Assembly (NCBI RefSeq): GCF_014200505.1
Contig: NZ_JACHBX010000002.1
Location: forward strand, 868,001-932,000
Direction: 5' to 3'
Source: Massilia aurea
GTDB lineage: Bacteria; Pseudomonadota; Gammaproteobacteria; Burkholderiales; Burkholderiaceae_D
DNA: 64,000 nt
Part shown: positions 1-11,678 of the stretch, in pieces
Layout of the letters: every line of letters begins with the position of its first letter
Numbering within the stretch: the first letter of the stretch is position 1
Program-made: the position numbers and the translations under genes
The notes under the pieces: generated by a model
Told to the model about the DNA's origin: nothing
Databases searched by the model: none
Seen by the model: the letters and a program-made list of their open reading frames with translations, nothing else

Positions 1-3000
1 GTCGAGGTGCTGGCGGATCAGGCTCAGGTGGTCGACGAACTGGCTGAACACCAGCACCTTGTGGCGGTTCTCGATCAGGTCCGCCGTGAGGCGCGCGAAT
101 GCGGCCAGCTTGCTGCTGATGATGCCGGCGCCCGGCGCGACCAGTTCGGGATTGCAGCAGGCACGGCGTAGCCGCATCATCTCGGCCAGGATCTCGATCG
201 ACTTCTGGCCTTCGGGCGCCTCGAGCGCAGCCAGCTTGTCGAGCGCCTGGCGCCGCAGCGATTCGTACAGCGCGCTTTCCTCGGCGCTCAGTTCGACCGG
301 GATGACGATCTCGGTGCGCGGCGGCAGTTCGGCCAGCACCTGCGCCTTCGTGCGGCGCAGGATGAATGGCGCGGTCAGGCGCCGCAGGCGCGCGCGGGCG
401 GCGACTTCGGCACGCCGGTCCTTCACCTTCTCGGACTGGGCTTTCTCGATCGGGCCGGCAAAGCGCAGCTGGAACTGCTCGGCGCTGCCCAGCAAACCCG
501 GATTGATGAAGCGGAACAGGTTCCACAATTCGCCCAGGTGGTTTTCCAGCGGGGTGCCGGTGGCCGCCATCCGGAAGTCGCCCTGCAGCGCCATCACGGC
601 CTGCGAGCGCTTGGTGTGCATGTTCTTGATCGCCTGCGCTTCGTCCAGCACGATGCTGTGCCAGCGGCGGCCCTTGAAGCGCGCTGCCTCCTGCTGCAGC
701 AGGCCGTAGCTGACGATGACGACGTCGAACGGCCCGGCATCGTCCACCGTCGCGGCGCGCTCGCCGGGCCCGAACAGTTTCAGGTTCAGCGTCGGCGCAA
801 AGCGCGCTGCCTCGTCGATCCAGTTCAGGCACACGGTCGTGGGCGCGACCACCAGCGCCGGGCCGTCCGTGGCGCGCGTGAGCAGCAGCGCCAGCGCCTG
901 CAGCGTTTTACCCAGACCCATATCGTCGGCGAGGCAAGCGCCCACGCCCCAGTGGGCCAGACGGGCCAGCCACTCGAAGCCGTCGAGCTGATAGTCGCGC
1001 AATTCGGCCTGCAAGGTCGAGGGCAGCGTGGGCGTGAACGCGGCGCTGTCGGCCATGCGCACCAGGTGCGCCTGCCAGGCTTTGTCCCCGTCGACGCTGC
1101 CGGCTTCGCCCGCCAGTTCACCCAGCGCGAAGCTGGCCAGCGCGTGGGTGCGGATGCCGTCGCCATGCAGTTCGCCATACGCGCCCAGCTCCATCAGGCG
1201 CCGGTGCAGTTCGTCGGACAGGGCCAGGTAATCGTTGTCGCCCAGCGCGACAAACCGGCTGCCGCTTTCGCGCAGCTTTTCCAGCAGCGTGCGCAGGCTC
1301 ATCACGCGGCCTTCGTCGATCACGATGTCGCCGCTGGCGGCGAACCAGTCGCGCTCGCGCCGGATCTGGACCCGCACCGATTTCGAGGTCGCTTTTTTGG
1401 TGACGCGGAACGATTCGCCTTCGGGCCAGGCCACGACGATCGAGGCCGGGTCCAGTGCCCTGAGTTCCTCGACCAGTTCGAGTGCCAGCATCGGCTGGCC
1501 GAGCAGCCATTCGCCGTGTTCCTGCTCGCCCTGTTCCAGCACGAGGCAGGCGCCGACGAGCTGACGTTCGGCCTCGCGCTCGGCGTTCAGGTCGCGCTGC
1601 GCTTCGGTGCGGATGCCGTCCACATCGGCGATCACGCTGGCCGCGCCTTCGCCGGGGCCGTAGTAGGCGCCGCCGGGCAGCGGGCGCACCAGCAACTGCA
1701 TGCGCAAGCCTTGCTGGTAGGGGCGCAGGTGAATGTGCATGCGCGCATCGGCCGGCACGGTCTCGATGTCGGCGCTGCTCGCGCCGATGTCCGACTGCAC
1801 GGTGACGCTGGAGGCCACCGCGCCGATGGCGCGCAGCACGCGGCGCTCGGCCGACAGCGGCACGTCCAGCCCGGCGCCGACGATGGCGGCGATGCGGCGG
1901 TGTTCGTCGTTGATGCGCACCAAGCGCAGGCGCGTGGGCGTCTCCAGCGTGATGACCACGTCGCCGTCTTCGTTGTCGATCGGCGGGTGCAGCGCAATGG
2001 ACACCTTGTCGCCCTGTTTTTTCACCAGCAGTTCCGGCTCGCCCGGCAGCAGTTCGACGCGCGTGCCGGGGGAGGCCATCCAGAACAGCAGCGGATGGCC
2101 GACCAGCGCGGCCAGCGCCTTGTGCACTTCGAGTTCAAAGCGGATGCCGCTGCCGGCGTAGTAGCGGCGCCCGGCAATCGCATTGATCGCCTGCAGGTCC
2201 TGCGCGGTGAGGAACTCGAGCTGCGCACCTTCTTCGGCCAGGCGTTTCAGACCCAGCGCGCGGCCGCGGCTCCATGCGCCCTGCGCATCGCGCTTCTGCT
2301 CGCGCGGTTCGATTTCCTGCACGCCCAGGTGCGGGTCGTGGCGGATCAGCCAGACCAGGCGCGATTCCTTGACCTGCTCCACCGTGAGGGCGGGCTGCAG
2401 GTTGATCAGCGCATTGAGCTGGCGCTCCCACGGTTCTTCGCGCGTGAACCAGAGCGCCATGTCGGGCAAACGGTGGCGCTGGCGCAGTTCGCCCGCGCGC
2501 GCCTCGTGCATCAGATAACCGGCCTGGCCCATCTGCGCCAGCACGCCGGCCAGCTGCGCCGACCACAGGTCGAAACCGGCCAGTTCGGATTGCGCCAGCA
2601 TGTCTTCCAGGCGCGCCCGCTGGCTGTTCAATGCAGGAAGCGCCAGCCAGTAGTGGATCAGCGCGCGGAACACGGTCGGTTCCAGCGACAGTTCCCAGCT
2701 GCGGGTAGCGAACAGGCCCGCGTCGACGGTGCCGCGCCGGATTTCGTGCAGCATGCCGAGCTGGAACCAGACCGCGTTGTCGGGCCGTTGCACGGCGCGT
2801 GTTTCGATCTCGAGCCAGGCGTCGGCCAGCTTGCGGTGCGCCGGTTCGGTGCTGCGCAGCAGGGCAGCCACCGCGATGTGCGCGCAATGGCCGCCGAAGG
2901 TGGCCTTGCGCTTGCCGGTCTCGCGTCGCAGCTGCTTCAGTGCCGCTTCGACGCCCGCCAGGCCGCCGTCCACGTCGTCGCGCAGGAGTTGCACGACGCT

Positions 3001-3762
3001 GCGCAGGAACAGGCCCGGTGAATCGGTCATCTCGGCGACCAGTTCAAGCGCATCGTCCAGGCGGCCGCACAGGATGTAGTGCTCGCCGAGCGCGCGGCGC
3101 AGCAGGCTTTCCGGGCTGCTGCGCGTGATGTAGCCTTCGGCGCAGGCGCGCACCGCCGGGGCCAGCGCCGGCTCGCTGCGCACATGCACGACCAGGACAT
3201 GCAGCACGGTCTCAAGCAGGCGCGGGTGGATACGCTCGATCAGCGCCGGCGTGAACGGGCGCGCGCAGACGTCGACCAGCGGATGCAGATAGCTCGCTTC
3301 ATGGCAGGCCAGGCAGGCGTCGAGCAGCGGCGTGACGACGTCGATGTCTTGCCGCGTCAGCAGCGCGATGCGCAGCAGGGCCAGGCCCTGGCGGTAGCTG
3401 CGCAGCATCAGGTGGCCCTGCCAGTCGCGGCGCACGGTCGATACCGCGCCATACGCGCCTGCGACGACATCGAACAGGCCGCTGTCGAGGGCAAAGTCGA
3501 GCACGGGCCAGCTGACCGCCGGGGCCAGCGCAAGCCCGCGTTCGTTGGCGTCGACCAGCAGGCCTTCTGCTTTCAGGCGCGCCAGTTCATCGGCCCACTG
3601 CGCGGCCGGCAGCGGGGCATTCAGCGCCCGCATGTGCTCGAGGATGCGCTGGCGGCCCATCGGCTCGCCGGCGATCGCCAGCAGCGTCAGGATCGCGTGT
3701 TCTTCGGCGCTGCAGGCCGCGAGTTGCCCCCGCACGTCGCCTGGCAATGGGCCACCCTTCAT
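1..3762 (-). CDS. SNF2-family DEAD/DEAH-box helicase (3' end cut by window edge)
   Basis: ATP-dependent DNA translocase of the SWI2/SNF2 (RapA/HepA-like) group. The reverse strand is open from an ATG at 3762 to the left edge, giving at least 1254 residues. A roughly 900-residue N-terminal region that I cannot assign to a family precedes the motor. The motor shows Walker A DDMGLGKT (about residue 945), DEAQ (about 1040), a TGTPLEN motif III segment, and the start of the second RecA lobe (VLVFSQF) at the edge, so the last 100-150 residues are missing. The ATG overlaps the stop of the upstream S9 peptidase in an ATGA (3759-3762), so the two are co-transcribed and probably translationally coupled. 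The substrate is unknown; family members remodel protein-DNA or RNA polymerase complexes. Confidence 0.9.
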   Translation of the reverse strand, partial: MKGGPLPGDVRGQLAACSAEEHAILTLLAIAGEPMGRQRILEHMRALNAPLPAAQWADELARLKAEGLLVDANERGLALAPAVSWPVLDFALDSGLFDVVAGAYGAVSTVRRDWQGHLMLRSYRQGLALLRIALLTRQDIDVVTPLLDACLACHEASYLHPLVDVCARPFTPALIERIHPRLLETVLHVLVVHVRSEPALAPAVRACAEGYITRSSPESLLRRALGEHYILCGRLDDALELVAEMTDSPGLFLRSVVQLLRDDVDGGLAGVEAALKQLRRETGKRKATFGGHCAHIAVAALLRSTEPAHRKLADAWLEIETRAVQRPDNAVWFQLGMLHEIRRGTVDAGLFATRSWELSLEPTVFRALIHYWLALPALNSQRARLEDMLAQSELAGFDLWSAQLAGVLAQMGQAGYLMHEARAGELRQRHRLPDMALWFTREEPWERQLNALINLQPALTVEQVKESRLVWLIRHDPHLGVQEIEPREQKRDAQGAWSRGRALGLKRLAEEGAQLEFLTAQDLQAINAIAGRRYYAGSGIRFELEVHKALAALVGHPLLFWMASPGTRVELLPGEPELLVKKQGDKVSIALHPPIDNEDGDVVITLETPTRLRLVRINDEHRRIAAIVGAGLDVPLSAERRVLRAIGAVASSVTVQSDIGASSADIETVPADARMHIHLRPYQQGLRMQLLVRPLPGGAYYGPGEGAASVIADVDGIRTEAQRDLNAEREAERQLVGACLVLEQGEQEHGEWLLGQPMLALELVEELRALDPASIVVAWPEGESFRVTKKATSKSVRVQIRRERDWFAASGDIVIDEGRVMSLRTLLEKLRESGSRFVALGDNDYLALSDELHRRLMELGAYGELHGDGIRTHALASFALGELAGEAGSVDGDKAWQAHLVRMADSAAFTPTLPSTLQAELRDYQLDGFEWLARLAHWGVGACLADDMGLGKTLQALALLLTRATDGPALVVAPTTVCLNWIDEAARFAPTLNLKLFGPGERAATVDDAGPFDVVIVSYGLLQQEAARFKGRRWHSIVLDEAQAIKNMHTKRSQAVMALQGDFRMAATGTPLENHLGELWNLFRFINPGLLGSAEQFQLRFAGPIEKAQSEKVKDRRAEVAARARLRRLTAPFILRRTKAQVLAELPPRTEIVIPVELSAEESALYESLRRQALDKLAALEAPEGQKSIEILAEMMRLRRACCNPELVAPGAGIISSKLAAFARLTADLIENRHKVLVFSQFVDHLSLIRQHLD

Positions 3763-5699
3763 ACGTCGAGATTCTCGATCTCGATCGCGGGCAGGTCGGC
3801 CGGCACGGCAATGCCGAACACGCGCAGGTAGAAATACAGCTCGGCTTCGAGCGTGCGCACCACGCTGTCGGCCTTGCGGAAGCCATGGCCTTCGCCTTCG
3901 AGCGTCAGGTAGGCCACCGGCAGCTTTTGCGCGCGCAGCGCGTCGACCATGCTTTCGGACTGCTGCGGCGGCACGACCTTGTCGTCCAGACCCTGGAAGA
4001 AGATCATCGGGCTGCGCAACTTGTCGCTATGGTGGATCGGCGAGCGTTCGCGGTACACGGCCTGGGCGCGCTCGGGCGGCGCGGTCAGGTAGGCGTTGTA
4101 GCGCGACTCGAACTTGTGCGAATCCGCATCCAGCCCGGCCAGGTCGGACACGCCGTAATAACTGGCGCCGGCCTTGAACACGTCGTGGAAGGCCAGCGCC
4201 GACAGCACCGTCAGGCCGCCGGCGCTGCTGCCGCGAATCAGCAGGCGCTCCGGATCGACAGCCCCGATGGCCGCCAGGTGGCGTGCACCGGCCACGCAAT
4301 CCTCGACATCGACCACGCCCCACTGGTGCTGGAGCAGATTGCGGTACTCGCGCCCGAAGCCCGTGCTGCCGCCGTAGTTCACGTCCAGCACCGCGAAACC
4401 GCGGCTGGTCCAGTATTGGGTGGAGAGCTTCAGCGTGCTGGTTGCCATGCTGGTCGGGCCGCCATGGCCGATCACGATCAGCGGTGGCAGCTCGTCCGGC
4501 AGCGGCGCGTAATCCGGATTCGCCGGCGCATAGTAGAAGGCGTACGCGGTGCGGCCGTTGGCGCTTGGATAGCTGATCGCCAGCGGCACGGCCAGATACG
4601 ACGTGGCCGGCAGTTGCGGAATCGAGTGCGCCAGCACTTCAAGCGGCGCGCCGGCCAGGTCGATGCGCGCCAGTTCGGGCGCAATGGTGGGCGCGCCGCC
4701 CAGCAGCGTGACGATGTCGCCGCTGACCTTCACGTCGCGGATGTCTTCATAGGGCGTTTCCAGTGGCGTCAAGCTGCCGTCGTGGGTGGAAACGATGCCC
4801 AGGTGGCTCACGCCCATCTCGATATACGCGCAGACGATCTGTTCTTCCGAGCGGAAAGCGTACTGCGAACCGCCGAAGTTCCACTGCGGGACGGCGAATT
4901 CGGCCCAACGTTCGCACAGGGCGTCGACAACGTCTGCGGCATAACGGTACAGATTCCACCAGCCGCTGCGATCGGACACGAAGTGCAGCACGCCGCCTGG
5001 CGACCATTCGGGCTGGCAGATCGCTTCATCCGCCCCGCCGGCGATCAGGCGCCGGTTGACGATCGCGCCGTCAGCAGCCACGTCGCCCAGCCACAGCGCG
5101 GTGCCTTCCCACGGCATGTGCGGCAGCTCCCAGCACAGCCAGGCCAGCTGGCGGCCATCGGGCGACAGGCGCGGCGCGGCATAGAAGTCGCTGCCTTCGA
5201 TCAGCACGGTCTCGGCGCCGTCAAAGCCCACCGCGCACAGCGTGTTGACCGGATAGGTCGCGCCCAGCGAATGGTCTTCGCGCACCGCCACCAGGCGGCT
5301 TCGCCCGGCGTCGAGCACGAAGTCGGCGAAGCGGTGGCCGGTGTCGGCGGCAGTGACGGCGACCGGCTGGCCATCGTTCTCGACCCGGTACAAGCGGTTG
5401 TCCGCATGGTGCGAAAACCAGGCGCCGCCGCTGCTGAGCAGATACGCGCCGCCGCCGTATTCATGCACGCGGCTGCGCACATTGAACGGCGCCGGCGTCA
5501 GCTCGCGCGTGCCGTCAGCGTCGTGCACCATCAGCGTCATGCGCCCGCCTTCGCTGGTGCGCCCCTCGAGCCAGCCGATGGCGGCGCCGTCGGGCATCGG
5601 CTGCGCCAGTGGCACGGCGCCGGCAGCAACAACGGCAGCAGTGATCGGGGAAGTCCAGGCGCCGCATGGCGTGGCTTGTTTGCTGGTGGCAACGGTCAT
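3759..5699 (-). CDS. S9 family peptidase (prolyl oligopeptidase-like serine hydrolase)
   Basis: 646-residue cytoplasmic serine peptidase or acyl-aminoacyl-peptidase-like enzyme with no signal peptide. Residues about 30-380 read as the WD/beta-propeller gate (repeated WSPGG, LSPDG and SDRSG segments). Residues about 390-646 are the alpha/beta hydrolase. Catalytic residues are visible: nucleophile Ser492 in GSSAGG, acid Asp572/573 in GLDDKVVPP, and His605 in GEGHGF, with the oxyanion-side HGGPTS at 412-417. Length is normal for the family. ATG at 5699. The stop overlaps the start of the SNF2 helicase gene (ATGA), an unusual partner whose functional link is unclear. Confidence 0.92.
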   Translation of the reverse strand: MTVATSKQATPCGAWTSPITAAVVAAGAVPLAQPMPDGAAIGWLEGRTSEGGRMTLMVHDADGTRELTPAPFNVRSRVHEYGGGAYLLSSGGAWFSHHADNRLYRVENDGQPVAVTAADTGHRFADFVLDAGRSRLVAVREDHSLGATYPVNTLCAVGFDGAETVLIEGSDFYAAPRLSPDGRQLAWLCWELPHMPWEGTALWLGDVAADGAIVNRRLIAGGADEAICQPEWSPGGVLHFVSDRSGWWNLYRYAADVVDALCERWAEFAVPQWNFGGSQYAFRSEEQIVCAYIEMGVSHLGIVSTHDGSLTPLETPYEDIRDVKVSGDIVTLLGGAPTIAPELARIDLAGAPLEVLAHSIPQLPATSYLAVPLAISYPSANGRTAYAFYYAPANPDYAPLPDELPPLIVIGHGGPTSMATSTLKLSTQYWTSRGFAVLDVNYGGSTGFGREYRNLLQHQWGVVDVEDCVAGARHLAAIGAVDPERLLIRGSSAGGLTVLSALAFHDVFKAGASYYGVSDLAGLDADSHKFESRYNAYLTAPPERAQAVYRERSPIHHSDKLRSPMIFFQGLDDKVVPPQQSESMVDALRAQKLPVAYLTLEGEGHGFRKADSVVRTLEAELYFYLRVFGIAVPADLPAIEIENLDV

Positions 5700-5788
5700 A
5701 GAGGGGCTTTTTCGAAGGGTGGACGAGCATTATAGTGCGCCCCCAAGAATGCGATAATAGGCGTCTGCCTATCAAACCGATGCCTCCC

Positions 5789-6871
5789 ATGCCACAATTT
5801 GCCCCGCTCCAGAACGACACCTTCCTGCGTGCGCTGCTGCGCCAGCCGACCGACTACACCCCGGTCTGGCTGATGCGCCAGGCGGGCCGCTATCTGCCGG
5901 AATACCGCGCCACCCGCGCGCGCGCCGGCTCGTTCCTGGGCCTGGCAAAAAATCCCGATTACGCCACCGAAGTCACGCTGCAGCCGCTCGACCGCTTCCC
6001 GCTGGACGCATCGATCCTGTTCTCGGACATCCTGACCGTCCCGGACGCGATGGGCCTGGGCCTGTATTTCGCCGATGGCGAGGGCCCGAAGTTCGAGCGT
6101 CCGCTGCGCACCGAAGAGCAGGTCCACGCGCTTGAAGTGCCCGACATGGCCTCGCTCGACTATGTGTTCAAGGCGGTCACGCAGATCCGCGGCGCCATCA
6201 ACGGCCGCGTGCCGCTGATCGGTTTCTCGGGCAGCCCATGGACGCTGGCCTGCTACATGGTCGAAGGCGCCGGCTCGCGCGAGTTCCACACGGTCAAGAA
6301 GATGCTGTACAGCCGGCCGGACCTGATGCACCGCATCCTCGACATCAATGCCAAGGCCGTCACCGCCTACCTGAACGCGCAGATCGACGCCGGCGCGCAG
6401 GCCGTGATGATCTTCGATTCGTGGGGCGGAGCGCTGGCCGATGGCGCCTACCAGACCTTCTCGCTGCAATACATGCAGCAGATCCTGGCCGGCCTGCAGC
6501 GCGAAAAGGATGGCGTGCGCATCCCGGCCGTCGTGTTCACCAAGGGTGGCGGCATCTGGCTCGACCAGATGGCCGATATCGGCGCCGATGCGCTGGGCCT
6601 GGACTGGACCGTGAATCTGGGCACTGCCCGCGCGCTGGTCGGCGACCGCGTGGCGCTGCAGGGCAACCTCGACCCGGCGATCCTGTTTGCCGCGCCGGAA
6701 CAGATTGCAGCGGAAGTCGAGCGCTCGCTGACCGCCTATGGCACGCCGTCAAATGGCCACGGCCATGTGTTCAATCTGGGCCATGGCATCTCGCAATTTA
6801 CCCCGCCGGAATCGGTCACCGCGATGGTCGAAGCAGTACACAGCTTCAGCCGCAAGCAGCGCGCCCAGTAA
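5789..6871 (+). CDS. hemE: Uroporphyrinogen decarboxylase
   Basis: Converts uroporphyrinogen III to coproporphyrinogen III by four decarboxylations in cytoplasmic heme synthesis. The family signature [16 protein letters not shown] (about residues 25-40) and the [12 protein letters not shown] segment with the catalytic Asp (about residue 80) are intact. So is the C-terminal FNLGHGI. The start is placed at ATG 5789 ([10 protein letters not shown], 360 aa), matching typical homologue N-termini; an in-frame ATG at 5780 is possible, and neither has a clear Shine-Dalgarno. The gene is divergent from the S9 peptidase. A GATAAT hexamer at 5753-5758 could be its -10 element. Confidence 0.96.
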   Translation: MPQFAPLQNDTFLRALLRQPTDYTPVWLMRQAGRYLPEYRATRARAGSFLGLAKNPDYATEVTLQPLDRFPLDASILFSDILTVPDAMGLGLYFADGEGPKFERPLRTEEQVHALEVPDMASLDYVFKAVTQIRGAINGRVPLIGFSGSPWTLACYMVEGAGSREFHTVKKMLYSRPDLMHRILDINAKAVTAYLNAQIDAGAQAVMIFDSWGGALADGAYQTFSLQYMQQILAGLQREKDGVRIPAVVFTKGGGIWLDQMADIGADALGLDWTVNLGTARALVGDRVALQGNLDPAILFAAPEQIAAEVERSLTAYGTPSNGHGHVFNLGHGISQFTPPESVTAMVEAVHSFSRKQRAQ

Positions 6872-7420
6872 TCCCGTCACGGCTTGCACTCGTTTCGCGA
6901 AAGCACGATTGCAAGCCGACACCATCACTTGTTCACAACTTCCGCAAATCCGATAAAGCTTCCTGTGGACATCTCGGCATTTCGTGTTTCCTTGTAAGCC
7001 AATGATTCGTAAGCGATTTTTCCCAGTGTTATGCGGTCTGGCTGGTTTTCCCATGAACGTTGTTCAAGAGAATTCGGCGAGATTCGGGGCCTTGTTCACA
7101 AAGTTATCAACAGGCGCTGCCAGCGTGGGGAAAAGTACTTGGTTTACCGGGACTTAGCGTGAAACTTCATGTATTGCCTTAACTGTATGACGCATCGCAG
7201 CGAGTTTTCCACGGAAAATTGCAGAGTTATGCACAAGCAGCCGAATGTGGTCAAGGTTGTTAACAGGTTTTTGGTCGGTTTTTCAAGTCATTGATTACAA
7301 AGACTAAAATTATCTTGAATTGAGGAATTATCGTCCCGGACTTGATCTAACGTAAACCTTTGATGGGGTCAAGTCCCCGACTATTCACAAAGTTCTCCAC
7401 AGATTTGCACAGGGCCTAGA
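6872..7420. other. Gene-free hemE-priA intergenic region (549 bp)
   Basis: No coding frame is credible here. The stretch is A/T-richer than its neighbours, with a particularly A/T-rich patch at about 7285-7335. It is filled with DnaA-box-like nonamers, listed in the next entry. It must also hold the priA promoter. Its size and content are unusual for this densely coded chromosome. Confidence 0.8.
6929..7411 (+). promoter_or_regulatory. Cluster of DnaA-box-like nonamers (candidate oriC or DnaA-binding region)
   Basis: Compared by eye with TTWTNCACA. Sites within one mismatch: 6929 TTGTTCACA, 7092 TTGTTCACA, 7205 TTTTCCACG, 7227 TTATGCACA (perfect), 7381 CTATTCACA, 7393 TTCTCCACA and 7403 ATTTGCACA. 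TTATCAACA at 7104 differs once from TTATCCACA. Weaker sites lie at 6964-6972 (reverse strand) and 7257. Nearly all point the same way. Two pairs (7092/7104 and 7381/7393) have identical 12-bp start-to-start spacing and the same AAG linker. An A/T-rich patch at 7285-7335 lies between the two groups and could be an unwinding element. Whether this is the chromosome origin, a titration site or an autoregulatory region cannot be told from the window; dnaA is not here. Confidence 0.6.
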
Positions 7421-9454
<2,034 letters not shown>

Positions 9455-9521
9455 GTCGGTTGCGCGTGAAATAGCGTATCGTTTTGCCTGTCAACAGCGA
9501 AAGAAACAGCGAAAGAGCCCC

Positions 9522-10961
9522 ATGAAACAATTGAATGTGGATGTCGCCGTCATTGGCACCGGCACTGCCGGCATGACCGCCTATCGCGCGGCAAAAGCGC
9601 AGGGCGCGCGCACGGTGGTCATCGAGGGCGCGCACTACGGCACCACCTGTGCCCGGGTCGGCTGCATGCCGAGCAAGCTCCTGATCGCCGCCGCCGAGGC
9701 TGCGCACGCGCTGGACACGTCCGCTCCGTTCGGCGTGCATGCCGGCGAGGTGCGGATCGACGGCCCGGCCGTGATGGCGCGCGTCCAGCGCGAACGCGAC
9801 CGCTTCGTCGGTTTCGTGCTCGAGGCCGTGGAAGCCATCCCCGTCCATGACCGCCTGCAGGGCCATGCGCGCTTTACCGGCCCGTGCACGCTGCAGGTCG
9901 ACGACCATACCGAGATCCACGCCGGCCGCGTCGTCATCGCCACCGGCTCGACGCCGCTGCGCCTGCCGCAGCTCGAGAACGTCGGCCCCGGCATCGTCAC
10001 CAGCGACGACGTGTTCTATTGGGATGACCTGCCGGCCTCGGTGGCCGTGATCGGCACCGGCGTGATCGGCCTCGAACTGGGCCAGGCCCTGAGCCGTCTC
10101 GGCGTGCGCGTGCGTTTCTACGCGCGCGGCGGCTCGATCGCCAACATCAGCGACCCCGAAGTGCTGCGCTGCGCGGCGCGCGTGCTGGGTGAGGAAGTCG
10201 ACATCGCGTTCCAAAGCGAGATCGTGAAAGCCGTGCAGGATGGCGACGAGGTGGTGCTGCATGTGCGCGACGCGCTGGGCAAGGAAAGCAGCGAGCGCTT
10301 CCAGTACGTGCTGATGGCGGCCGGGCGCACGCCGAACGTGCATGACCTGGGCCTCGAACTGACTGGCCTGGAGCGGGGCGCCGACGGCATCCCGACCTTT
10401 GACGCGCGCACGATGCAGTGCGGCGGCAGCCATATCTTCATCGCGGGCGACGCCAACAACGAGCGGCCGCTGCTGCACGATGCGGCTGACCACGGCAAGA
10501 TTGCCGGCGACAATGCGGGCCGCTACCCCGACGTGCGCCCGGGCCTGCGCCGCACGCCGATCGCGGTGGCGTTCACCGAGCCGAATATCGCCACGCTGGG
10601 CAAGAGCTACCGCGCCCTGTCCGCAAGCGGCCAACCCAAGTTTGCCGTGGGCAGCGTGTCGTTCGAGAACCAGGGGCGCAGCCGCGTCATGTTGCAGAAC
10701 AAGGGGATGCTGCGGGTGTATGCCGAGTATGGCTCGCGCCTGTTCCTGGGCGCCGAGATGATCGCGCCGCGCGCCGAACACCTGGCCCACCTGCTGTCAT
10801 GGGCGTGCCAGATGCGCATGACGGTCGACCAGATGCTGGAGATGCCGTTCTACCATCCGGTCATCGAAGAAGGCGTACGTACGGCGCTGCGCGACCTGGC
10901 GACCAACCTGGCGCAGGGCGAGAGCAGCACCCTCGCAGCCGACTCCCAGCCGGGTCTGTAG
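9522..10961 (+). CDS. Dihydrolipoyl dehydrogenase-like pyridine nucleotide-disulfide oxidoreductase
   Basis: 479-aa FAD enzyme that moves electrons between a dithiol and NAD+. Motifs: FAD-binding GTGTAG (12-17), redox-active Cys43/Cys48 in TTCARVGCMPSK, a second NAD-binding GTGVIGLELG segment, and the C-terminal catalytic His445-Glu450 pair in FYHPVIEE. All catalytic residues are present. ATG 9522 is preferred over upstream in-frame codons because the flavin fold starts directly after it. No lipoyl or E1/E2 partner genes are adjacent. It is therefore probably a stand-alone paralogue rather than the pyruvate dehydrogenase E3, and its true substrate is uncertain. Confidence 0.85.
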   Translation: MKQLNVDVAVIGTGTAGMTAYRAAKAQGARTVVIEGAHYGTTCARVGCMPSKLLIAAAEAAHALDTSAPFGVHAGEVRIDGPAVMARVQRERDRFVGFVLEAVEAIPVHDRLQGHARFTGPCTLQVDDHTEIHAGRVVIATGSTPLRLPQLENVGPGIVTSDDVFYWDDLPASVAVIGTGVIGLELGQALSRLGVRVRFYARGGSIANISDPEVLRCAARVLGEEVDIAFQSEIVKAVQDGDEVVLHVRDALGKESSERFQYVLMAAGRTPNVHDLGLELTGLERGADGIPTFDARTMQCGGSHIFIAGDANNERPLLHDAADHGKIAGDNAGRYPDVRPGLRRTPIAVAFTEPNIATLGKSYRALSASGQPKFAVGSVSFENQGRSRVMLQNKGMLRVYAEYGSRLFLGAEMIAPRAEHLAHLLSWACQMRMTVDQMLEMPFYHPVIEEGVRTALRDLATNLAQGESSTLAADSQPGL

Positions 10962-10975
10962 ACTGCGCTGCTGAA

Positions 10976-11461
10976 TCAGTTGAGCAGCGTGGTGGCCAGC
11001 TTGCCCTGGCCGGCCAGCTGGCGCAGGACGCGCACGGTGTCGATGTCGGCTTCTTCGTAGGCCGACTTCTTGAATTCGTCGTACATCGCATTGGCCTGGT
11101 CGACGTGTTCGCCCATGCCGTCGTCGTAGCAGAAGCGCACCAGCAGCATGGCGCTGGTGGGCGCCTCGATGACCATGCGCAGCGTCGAGGCGGCGATGTC
11201 GCCCTGGGCCGGCACGTCGTAATGCACTTCCTGCAGCGGGGTCAGGGTGACCTTGTCTTCGATCACCAGCGGACCGAAGGTCAGGCGGCGGCGCATGACG
11301 CCGGCGTCGCGCTCCAGAATCTCGCAGGCATCCAGGTGCGGAATGAACAATTTTGGCTGCTCGGCGCGCAGCACCAGGCCGTGCCACAACTGCTCGCGGG
11401 TGAGCGTGTCGAGCAGCGGGTTCATCGGATCGTTGATTTCGACGAGATGTTCGAATTTCAT
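10976..11461 (-). CDS. AtaL-like SRPBCC-fold protein (DUF1857-type)
   Basis: 161-aa cytoplasmic protein starting MKFEHLVEIND with an internal LTREQLWHGLVLRAE segment. I recognise this pattern from the AtaL-like/DUF1857 branch of the START/SRPBCC ligand-binding superfamily. No enzymatic residues are known for the group, and a role in binding a hydrophobic ligand is only inferred. The start is ATG 11461, with GGAAAT upstream. The gene converges on the flavoprotein gene and is divergent from rep across 217 bp. Confidence 0.65.
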   Translation of the reverse strand: MKFEHLVEINDPMNPLLDTLTREQLWHGLVLRAEQPKLFIPHLDACEILERDAGVMRRRLTFGPLVIEDKVTLTPLQEVHYDVPAQGDIAASTLRMVIEAPTSAMLLVRFCYDDGMGEHVDQANAMYDEFKKSAYEEADIDTVRVLRQLAGQGKLATTLLN

Positions 11462-11678
11462 GTGGCGGATTTCCAGAAAAATGGGGCTGCAGCGTCGCGT
11501 CTGGCGTCTCGCTGGCAAAGGTCGCATGGTACCCGATCCCCGGCTGACTCGCAGGAGCATGCCGGGCAGCAAAGCCTGACCGCGGCTTGTTGCAATCCAA
11601 CCTTGCCGGAAGCGCGCCATCGCCCGCTGCGCCCGCCAGATTGTTACAATCGCTCTCTGTCCCACCGAAAACTTCCCC

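Noticed and set aside
538..5735. Long rightward frames opposite the SNF2 helicase and S9 peptidase genes
   Set aside because: The reverse strand encodes complete motif sets. The rightward products are His/Gln/Arg/Ala-biased shadow translations.
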